From Kribbella qitaiheensis (lineage in GTDB: Bacteria > Actinomycetota > Actinomycetes > Propionibacteriales > Kribbellaceae): a DNA stretch of 64,000 nucleotides. Of this stretch, positions 58,961-64,000 are shown one piece after another (within the stretch, counting starts at the first letter, position 1; each line of letters opens with the position of its first letter). The notes below the pieces were generated by a model. That model was not told where the DNA came from and made no database searches. It saw nothing but the letters and a program-made list of their open reading frames with translations. Both the position numbers and the translations under genes were made by a program. The stretch is from NCBI RefSeq assembly GCF_014217565.1, contig NZ_CP043661.1:8092808-8156807 (forward strand). Direction: 5' to 3'.

Positions 58961-60373
58961 TCAGATCGCTAGCGTCGGCGGGTGGCCGGCCCGTTGCTGA
59001 GGTGGTCGATATGCCTTCCAGGCCGAGGCCAGCCGGTGTACGCCGTCCACCAGGTCGGTGATGTCGGCCTGGAAGTGCACTCTCAGACGGTCGCGGCTAC
59101 CGCCGGAAGCGTCCAACCCGTCACCTGGAAGCACGGCCACGCCCTCCCGGAGCGCCACCTGCGCGAACGAGGCGCCGTCGCCGTACGGCAGACGTATCCA
59201 CAACGTCTGACCGCCCGACACCGAGGGCACGATCCAGTCGGGCAAGTGCTCGGCTAGCGCGGACACCAGCAGATCGTGGTTCGTCTTCAGTTGAACCGCC
59301 CGCCGTTGGCGCAGCTCGTCGAGTTCCGCCACGAGCACGGTCGCAGCCAGTTGGGCCGGCACGTTTCCGCCCAGATCGTGGACCGCGCGGAAGCGGGCCA
59401 GTCGGGAGATGAGCGGTTCATCCGCTCGTACCCAGCCGATCCGCAACCCGCCCCAGAGGACCTTACTCAGCGAGCCGATAGAGACGACGCTGTCCGGTCC
59501 GGCCGGCGGCGGCTCTGTCTCCGGGAAGGCCAGGTCCGTCAGGATTTCGTCCTCGATCAGCGGCACGCCGGCTCGCGCGGCGACCGCGGCCAGATGCTGC
59601 CGCTGGAGTGAGCTGAGCACCGCACCAGTTGGGTTGTGGAAGGTAGGGACCACGTATGCGAGGGCCGGCCTGTATCGACGCACTGCAGCCTCAAAGCCGG
59701 CCATTCCGACGGGAAGGGTGTGCAGCTTCGCCGCCTGCTCGTGGAAGACCTCCAGCGCGCCCGGGTAGGTCGGCGCCTCAACCAGGACCGGATCGCCCGG
59801 AGCAACGAACGCCCGCGCCAACAAGCTGAGGGCCTGTTGGCCACCGCTGGTCACCAGGATCTGCTCCGGCCGAGTAGGCGTTCCACGCTGGCTGTAGCGA
59901 ACGGCCAGTGCCTGTCGAAGTTCGAATAACCCGGTCGGGTGATAGCCGATGCCGGTAGCCGCGGCCAGCCGCGGCAGCATTGCGGAGTACGCATTCACCA
60001 GCTCGGGCGGCGGCACGACTGGAGCAGCGCAGGCCAGCATGAGCGTCCCATCCCGCGGCTCCAGCAGATGAAGAAACATCGGCGCGCCTGTAGCCGCCGG
60101 CGGGTTCGCGGCGCGCACTCCGGCAACGCGGGTGCCGCTGCCTTGTCGCCTGACGATCCGGCCTTGCGCGGCCAGCTGGTCGTAGGCAGCTACCACCGTG
60201 CTACGCCCGACCGACAAGGCAGCTGCCAGTGCGCGGTCGGGCAGCAACAGCTCACCCGGAGCGAGATCGCCCTCATCGATGAGCTGCCGAAGCCGCTCCG
60301 CAAGCAGGGCATAGAGCGGTCCACGTCCGGACGCCCAGCGTCCGAGCCGCCCGACCAGCTCGATTGGTTCCAT
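58961..60373 (-). CDS. MocR-family regulator (GntR helix-turn-helix + aminotransferase domain)
   Basis: A 470-aa fusion. Residues ~15-85: GntR-type winged helix (LYALLAERLRQLIDEGDLAPGELL, ALSVGRSTVVAAYDQLAAQGRI). After a short linker, ~105-460: fold-type-I aminotransferase domain with TSGGQQALSLLARAF, VVPTFHNPTGAVLS, and SIGSLSKVLWGGLRIGWV, where Lys binds pyridoxal phosphate. MocR proteins regulate vitamin B6, GABA or related metabolism using PLP. ATG 60373 lies within an ATTGG/CCAAT inverted repeat, so it probably represses itself. The divergent cupin gene is the natural second target. Confidence 0.93.
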   Translation of the reverse strand: MEPIELVGRLGRWASGRGPLYALLAERLRQLIDEGDLAPGELLLPDRALAAALSVGRSTVVAAYDQLAAQGRIVRRQGSGTRVAGVRAANPPAATGAPMFLHLLEPRDGTLMLACAAPVVPPPELVNAYSAMLPRLAAATGIGYHPTGLFELRQALAVRYSQRGTPTRPEQILVTSGGQQALSLLARAFVAPGDPVLVEAPTYPGALEVFHEQAAKLHTLPVGMAGFEAAVRRYRPALAYVVPTFHNPTGAVLSSLQRQHLAAVAARAGVPLIEDEILTDLAFPETEPPPAGPDSVVSIGSLSKVLWGGLRIGWVRADEPLISRLARFRAVHDLGGNVPAQLAATVLVAELDELRQRRAVQLKTNHDLLVSALAEHLPDWIVPSVSGGQTLWIRLPYGDGASFAQVALREGVAVLPGDGLDASGGSRDRLRVHFQADITDLVDGVHRLASAWKAYRPPQQRAGHPPTLAI

Positions 60374-60398
60374 TGGCAAACCAATATCATCGGATTGG
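60363..60398. promoter_or_regulatory. ATTGG repeat cluster between MocR and cupin genes
   Basis: ATTGG occurs at 60363-60367, 60372-60376 and 60394-60398, and its complement CCAAT at 60381-60385. The second copy and CCAAT form the palindrome ATTGG-CAAA-CCAAT. Mixed direct and inverted half-sites are typical for MocR regulators. The cluster overlaps the MocR start codon and is ~40 bp before the cupin start. Confidence 0.5.
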
Positions 60399-60436
60399 CC
60401 CTGTGGCTACTGCCCACGACCGAGCAGGCTCTAGTC

Positions 60437-60772
60437 ATGACTGAATCCCTGTCGATCACCAAGACCATCGCCTCACTGCCCGGCCCTTGGCAGCAACGTC
60501 AACTCGCGGCCGTGAACGAGTCGGTGGTGCGGGTCGCCCGACTTCATGGCGAATTTCCCTGGCACCACCACGACGAGGAAGAGCTGTTCCTCTGCTGGGA
60601 CGGTACCTTCCGAATCGAGCTAGAGGATGAGGAGGCCGTTCAGCTCGGGCCGGGCGACCTGTACGTCGTGCGGGCGGGTGTCCGGCACCGACCGGTCGCT
60701 GACGAGCCCGCGCACGTTCTTCTCTTCGAACACCCCGAGACAGCGCAGTACGGCGTTCAGCAGTCGTCATGA
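60437..60772 (+). CDS. Cupin-domain protein
   Basis: A 111-aa single-domain cupin: FPWHHHDEEELFLCWDGTFRIEL is motif 1 (G-x5-H-x-H-x3,4-E type with three His) and GPGDLYVVRAGVRHRPVA motif 2 with the fourth ligand His. It likely binds a divalent metal. The frame is open well upstream antisense to the MocR gene; ATG 60437 begins the domain. Divergent from MocR, which probably controls it. Confidence 0.9.
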   Translation: MTESLSITKTIASLPGPWQQRQLAAVNESVVRVARLHGEFPWHHHDEEELFLCWDGTFRIELEDEEAVQLGPGDLYVVRAGVRHRPVADEPAHVLLFEHPETAQYGVQQSS

Positions 60773-61133
60773 CCACGCCCTCGAGTGATTACCCGAACGG
60801 ATTGGGCACGCGCTCGGTTGGCGTTTGACTCTCAGACGTTGTCGGTAGCCGCCAGTTCGCGGAGGCGGTGAGCGCTCGTGGCATCGGCGGAGAGGGAGGT
60901 TTCGATTGCGAGGCTTGCCGCGGAGCAGCACCGGAGCCCCTGCGGGCCGACGATGGTCACGTGCGCCGTTCCTCTACGCACGTGACCTGACCAACCCCAT
61001 TCCCGCGCGGGTCTTTGGCCGCCTGGAGCACTCTGTTCTTGGCCGGCCAGCTCGCTGCTTCGCATAACCCCATCCTCAACCCTGGACCCAACTACAGAGT
61101 CCCAAAGCCGAGACGTCAGCTGCGACGACGCAC
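60773..61133. other. Intergenic, doubtful short minus-strand frame
   Basis: A minus-strand frame from about 61065 to 60832 encodes up to 77 residues (TAHVTIVGPQGLRCCSAASLA near its middle). It has no family, no ribosome site, and its open frame runs straight into element B, so I do not call it a gene. No other feature was seen. Confidence 0.3.
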
Positions 61134-61240
61134 CTAGTGCCCCGTGTCGGAAGTTCGCTGGATAAGTCCGGCCTTCGCCCCACCTTGCTGGCCGGTCGCG
61201 GCTGGTCCCCAGCTGAACCGACTCGACCCGCCTACGGGCC

Positions 61241-61517
61241 GCCACTTACCGGCCCGACTCGCCGACGCCTTGCCACTTACCGGCCCGACTCGCCGACGCC
61301 TTGCCACTTACCGGCCCGACTCGCCGACGCCTTGCCACTTACCGTCTCGACACGCGGGTTTGCCGCGACGAAACCGGCGAGTCGAGCCGGTAAGTGGTGG
61401 CCCCACCGGCGAGTCGAGCCGGTAAGTGGCGGTAGGGGTGGTGGCCTTACCGGCGAGTCGGGCCGGTAGATGGTGATGGTGGTGGTGGCGCTGCCGGCGA
61501 GTCGAGCCGGGTAGTCG
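61241..61517. repeat. 31-bp tandem repeats with inverted counterparts in element B
   Basis: A unit beginning GCCACTTACCGGCCCGACTC and closing GCCGACGCCTT is repeated three times without change at 61241-61271, 61272-61302 and 61303-61333, with a partial fourth. Complementary copies starting CCGGCGAGTC lie at 61374, 61406, 61450 and 61494. The two arms could pair into a long cruciform. No unique spacers separate the direct copies, so it is not a CRISPR. Confidence 0.85.
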
Positions 61518-61569
61518 GCGCGGACCCGCAAGTCGAAACCGGAAGTTGCGCGGTCCACCGGCCCCCCGG

Positions 61570-61683
61570 CCCCGGCAGCCCGGTACCCCGGCAGCCCGGT
61601 ACCCCGGTACCCCGGTACCCCGGTACCCCGGTACCCCGGCAGCCCGGTACCCCGGCACCCGGTACCCCGGCACCCGGCACCCG
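61570..61683. repeat. Short GTACCCCG-type tandem repeats
   Basis: The tract repeats CCCGGTACCCCGGCAG and shorter GTACCCCG and CACCCGG units more than ten times up to the right end of element B. It is a minisatellite likely to vary in length between strains and is prone to assembly error. Confidence 0.8.
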
Positions 61684-61739
61684 GCATAACCCCTCAACCG
61701 AGACTTACGCAGTGAACTTCAGAAGCAGGACACTAGCGT

Positions 61740-62235
61740 GGACACGTAGCGTCCAAAACGGGTGCCGTCGCTGAACTGGGACGCGACCGCAGGTGCCCCG
61801 TGGGCAGTGCACCGGGCGAGACTGTGGCCATGGGCAACTTATCGCCCGACTTGACCGGGCCGGTCGCGCTGGAGCTCGCCTGGGAGGTCTGCAGGATGCC
61901 GAGCGCACAGTCGCAGTCGCGAGTGACCCGGCCGGCGGCGTCGAAGGCGACCTGGCGCGGTGTGCTGTCGTCGAAGGTGAGGACGACTGGTGTCTCGCCG
62001 GCCGGTACTGAGCTCAGCTCCCGGCGGACGAGGTCGATGGCGCGAATCGGGTGGTAGTTCTCGCGGTACAGGCGTTCGAGTTCGTCGCGGAAGAAGGCTG
62101 GGTCGTGTCGCAGGTCCCGGCCGAGGAGTTGACGAGCCGGTGGTGCATGAGGACCGGGATCAGGCCGAGTTCGCTGGCGTGGATCTTGGCGGGTGGCGGC
62201 GGCGCCGACTTCGGCGTACAAGCGGGCGCACCTCC
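61740..62235 (-). pseudogene. Polysaccharide-deacetylase-like remnant
   Basis: Minus strand: AKIHASELGLIPVLMHHRLV in one frame, then RDLRHDPAFFRDELERLYREN, HPIRAIDLV, ETPVVLTFDDSTPRQVAFDAAGR in the next, ending after LGILQTSQ. 'PVLMYH...F...L..L...GY.....' and 'VVLTFDDS' are the starting motifs of NodB-type deacetylases that precede the metal-binding Asp. The C-terminal two thirds is missing, cut near element B, and at least one frame change is present. Confidence 0.65.
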
Positions 62236-62244
62236 CTGTACCCC

Positions 62245-62350
62245 GTTGGATGCACTCTGTAATCAGAGAATCGCACAGAGTGGCAGAGGTTTTCCTTGTT
62301 GGATGTCGTCGGTTGGATGACGGAGAGGGCTTGTCATCCATTGGATGACA
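62245..62350. promoter_or_regulatory. TTGGATG repeats and 19-bp palindrome upstream of hsp20
   Basis: TTGGATG occurs at 62245, 62299, 62313 and 62341. The last copy is half of the perfect palindrome TGTCATCCATTGGATGACA (62332-62350). This clustered array lies 55-160 bp before the Hsp20 start, followed by TTGACA at 62373 as possible -35. The regulator could be the protein encoded just after hsp20. It is not the CTTGAGT-N7-ACTCAAG HspR site. Confidence 0.6.
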
Positions 62351-62404
62351 TGTTAGAAAAGTTCTGCGTGTTGACACCTAAGTCGAGAATCTGGAGGTGG
62401 AACG

Positions 62405-62848
62405 ATGTTGATGCGCACGGATCCGTTCCGCGAGTTCGATCGGCTGGCTCAGCAGTTCACCGGCGCGACATCGCCCGGTACGTGGTCGAAGCCGAACCCG
62501 ATGCCGATGGACGCCTACCGCGCCGGCGACGAGTACGTGGTGGTCTTTGACCTGCCCGGCGTGCCGCAGGACGCCATCGAACTCGACGTCGAACGCAATG
62601 TGCTGACCGTGAGGGCGGAGCGGCGTCCCTCCGGGCTGTCGGACGGCGCGGAGATGCAGGTCGCGGAACGCCCGCTCGGTGTGTTCTCACGGCAGTTGTT
62701 CCTCGGCGAAACCCTGGACACAGAGCGGATCGCCGCGGCGTACGAGAATGGTGTCCTGACGGTGAAGATTCCCGTTGCCGCCCAGGCGAAGCCGCGCAAG
62801 ATCACCATCGCAGGCTCGGATTCCGGGTCGCGGCAGATCAACGCCTGA
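62405..62848 (+). CDS. Hsp20/alpha-crystallin small heat-shock protein (HSP18 type)
   Basis: A 147-aa small heat-shock protein. The alpha-crystallin domain spans ~35-135: MDAYRAGDEYVVVFDLPGV, IELDVERNVLTVRAERR, ERPLGVFSRQLFLGETLD and the typical AAYENGVLTVKIPV with C-terminal PRKITIAG (I-x-I anchor). GGAGG lies 7 nt before ATG 62405. It prevents aggregation of unfolded proteins. The gene after it encodes a presumed regulator. Confidence 0.95.
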   Translation: MLMRTDPFREFDRLAQQFTGATSPGTWSKPNPMPMDAYRAGDEYVVVFDLPGVPQDAIELDVERNVLTVRAERRPSGLSDGAEMQVAERPLGVFSRQLFLGETLDTERIAAAYENGVLTVKIPVAAQAKPRKITIAGSDSGSRQINA

Positions 62849-62878
62849 GTCAAGGCGTCCACGACAGGGAGTTGCTCG

Positions 62879-63499
62879 ATGCACCGAGCTGAGCGAACGG
62901 CTGGATTCGGCGAGGCGGCCGACGCGGTCGCCTTCGTGTCCGGCGTACTGGGCGAGGCCGGTGGCAACGGTGATGTGGGCGAGTTGCTGGCAGCACTGGT
63001 CCACATCCGCGCCCTCCGAGAGCAGCTTGCCGAGTGGGAGCCGAGGCTGATCGATCAGGCTCGTGGGGCCGGTGCCAGTTGGGCGCGACTGGCACCGGCG
63101 CTCGGCGTCGCGAGCAGGCAGGCGGCCGAGCGGAAGTACCTGCGAATCAATCAGCAGACGACCGATCCCGCGATGACCGGGGAGCAACGGATCCAGGCCA
63201 CGCGAGACCGGCGTGCGAGCGACCGGGCTGTTGCTTCGTGGGCCAGGGACAACGCTGCGGACCTTCGCCGGCTCGCGGGCCAGGTGACCGCCCTGGATGG
63301 GCTGGACAGGACGACGCAGAAGAGTGTGGATCGGGTCCACGACGCCCTCGGCGACAACGACTCGGTGGCACTGCTCGGGCCACTGGCCGATGCCGGTCCC
63401 AGACTCGCCCGTGACCATCCAGGTCTCGCGAACCGGATCTCCGAACTCGGCGAGCGAACCGACGAAGTACGCCAGCACAAGAACCACTCGCCCGGGTGA
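62879..63499 (+). CDS. HSP18-associated putative transcriptional regulator
   Basis: A 206-aa, largely helical protein. GASWARLAPALGVASRQAAERKYLR (residues ~66-90) is a likely helix-turn-helix; the rest is charged helices (AVASWARDNAADLRRLAGQV, NRISELGERTDEVRQHK). Proteins of this kind follow hsp18 in many streptomycetes and are annotated as HSP18 transcriptional regulators, without firm experimental proof known to me. GGGAG stands 8 nt before ATG 62879. Its target may be the palindrome at 62332. Confidence 0.8.
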   Translation: MHRAERTAGFGEAADAVAFVSGVLGEAGGNGDVGELLAALVHIRALREQLAEWEPRLIDQARGAGASWARLAPALGVASRQAAERKYLRINQQTTDPAMTGEQRIQATRDRRASDRAVASWARDNAADLRRLAGQVTALDGLDRTTQKSVDRVHDALGDNDSVALLGPLADAGPRLARDHPGLANRISELGERTDEVRQHKNHSPG

Positions 63500-63530
63500 A
63501 ATCCCGGCAGTCCCAGGAGGAGGGACTCAG

Positions 63531-63917
63531 ATGAATCTCTTGTTCGAACTCCGGCCGGTGGACCACCTGGAAGCCAGCGTGGACTATTACCGCAGCCTCG
63601 GACTCGACCCGCTGGCCTGGCCGGACGACGACACAGCGCTGCTGGGACCCAGCGGCGGTCGTCCGACGATCCTTCTGGTCCGCGACCCGGCCGAGAGCGC
63701 GCTCGGCGTCGGCGGGGTGTACGACGTGGGCGAGGTCAGGGCCTTCTTCGCCGACCATCCCGAGCTGGACTGGTTGATGTCCCCGATCGAAACCCCGCTG
63801 GGCTGCTACGCGGTGTTCGCCGACCGCACCGGCACCTGCATCCGGTTACTCGACCCGGCGCTGCCTCAAGAAATGCGCGAAGACCGATGGCAAGGCCTGT
63901 ACGCCGTCGCAGGCTGA
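63531..63917 (+). CDS. VOC-superfamily protein
   Basis: A 128-aa VOC protein: LLFELRPVDHLEASVDYYRSLGL opens, PTILLVRDPAESALGVGGVYDV is the centre, and LGCYAVFADRTGTCIRLLD closes with the usual ligand-binding strand. AGGAGGAGG lies 8 nt before ATG 63531. It follows the HSP18 regulator by 31 bp and may share its transcript. The substrate is unknown. Confidence 0.9.
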   Translation: MNLLFELRPVDHLEASVDYYRSLGLDPLAWPDDDTALLGPSGGRPTILLVRDPAESALGVGGVYDVGEVRAFFADHPELDWLMSPIETPLGCYAVFADRTGTCIRLLDPALPQEMREDRWQGLYAVAG

Positions 63918-64000
63918 ACCCCTCCTCCCGTGCGGGCGGGCGCCACGGCATGCGGGAAAGGCGGGTGGGTACAGGTCTGGTCTCTGCGGGAGGAGCTTTC
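63918..64000. other. Window end, no gene seen
   Basis: The last 83 bp contain short G/C-rich inverted stretches (CTCCTCCCG with a later CGGGAGGAG) that could form a terminator hairpin after the VOC gene. No coding sequence is evident. Confidence 0.35.

Larger units (their letters stand above)
61134..61736. mobile_element. MITE-like element B, same end family as element A
   Basis: Left end 61134 begins CTAGTG and shares GAAGTTCGCTGGATAAGTC with element A. The right end, complement of 61703-61736, reads CTAGTGTCCTGCTTCTGA then AGTTCACTGCGTAAGT, differing from element A at three positions. CTAG flanks both ends, with TA as likely duplication. No transposase is encoded. The ~600-bp interior is unrelated to that of element A and consists of two inverted groups of 31-bp repeats and a GGTACCCC-type repeat tract. 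The left end is more worn. Confidence 0.75.

Noticed and set aside
60832..61065. Short minus-strand frame between cupin gene and element B
   Set aside because: No ribosome site, no recognisable family, and the frame runs on into the mobile element.
61241..61333. Possible CRISPR array (31-bp direct repeats)
   Set aside because: The copies are strictly head to tail without unique spacers and no cas gene is present.
62360..62404. HspR-type inverted repeat upstream of hsp20
   Set aside because: Only a loose TTGAC...GTCGAG pair is seen; several positions of the known consensus are missing.
1..64000. tRNA, rRNA, riboswitch or prophage genes
   Set aside because: No cloverleaf with a GGTTCGAATCC-type arm, no rRNA segments, no phage structural or integrase motifs were seen while reading both strands by eye; a tRNAscan and Rfam search would settle it.

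Overview
The window is a high-GC actinobacterial chromosome segment. Signs of this are GTG starts, 4-bp ATGA/GTGA overlaps, many OmpR-type two-component systems, a decaprenyl-phosphoarabinose-type gene set and paired ABC exporters. The mix of sugar ABC operons, a MocR regulator, HSP18-type genes and a decayed Ugp-like locus suits a soil Propionibacteriales/Kribbella-like organism; that genus guess is inference. No tRNA, rRNA, CRISPR array or phage module was seen.

Layout. 1-12.2 kb: carbohydrate catabolism, with a frameshifted SDR, a GxDLY-SGNH esterase, remnants of a Ugp-like binding protein and glycerophosphodiesterase, an IclR regulator, a complete binding protein/two-permease importer without its ATPase, a 742-aa FAD oxidoreductase, a second SDR and a D-aminoacylase-like amidohydrolase. 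12.2-14.6 kb: a divergent Gfo/Idh/MocA dehydrogenase and LacI regulator sharing a palindromic operator. 15.0-20.2 kb: a six-gene minus-strand operon (ApbE, response regulator, kinase, ferric-reductase-like membrane flavoprotein, two FMN-binding proteins) that looks like a flavin-based trans-membrane electron chain. 20.3-22.6 kb: a CsoR-family regulator of the CstR (persulfide) subtype, a small Cys protein, two matching operators, an MBL-rhodanese protein and a dead TauE exporter. 22.7-36.8 kb: a membrane protein and three sensor/regulator pairs, two of them tied to ABC transporters. 37.1-49.0 kb: an envelope-glycan island (GH26-like enzyme, two-component system, PAP2 phosphatase, PIG-L deacetylase, flippase-like protein, GT4, DedA, DprE1-like, DprE2-like, phosphodiester glycosidase, UbiA-type prenyltransferase). 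49.2-64 kb: small stress and housekeeping genes scattered among many gene remnants and two non-autonomous transposon-like elements with shared 34-bp inverted ends.

The strongest unifying signal is a direct repeat, NCTCAGC-N4-NCTCAGC, followed after exactly 10 nt by a -10-like hexamer (NANNNT or close). It occurs upstream of six transcription units: the ApbE operon, the response regulator at 32.1 kb, the GH26-like gene, the response regulator at 41.1 kb, the flippase/GT4/DprE operon and the phosphodiester glycosidase/UbiA operon. In three of them the second repeat lies exactly 22 nt before the ATG, implying leaderless or nearly leaderless transcripts. I infer one response-regulator regulon, with the pair at 38.3-41.1 kb as best candidate controller, linking polyprenyl-phosphate sugar metabolism to the flavin redox operon and an ABC system.

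Six genes are broken by what looks like a single inserted base at otherwise well-conserved points, and a TauE remnant also carries a one-base slip. This may reflect read or assembly errors as much as true decay.
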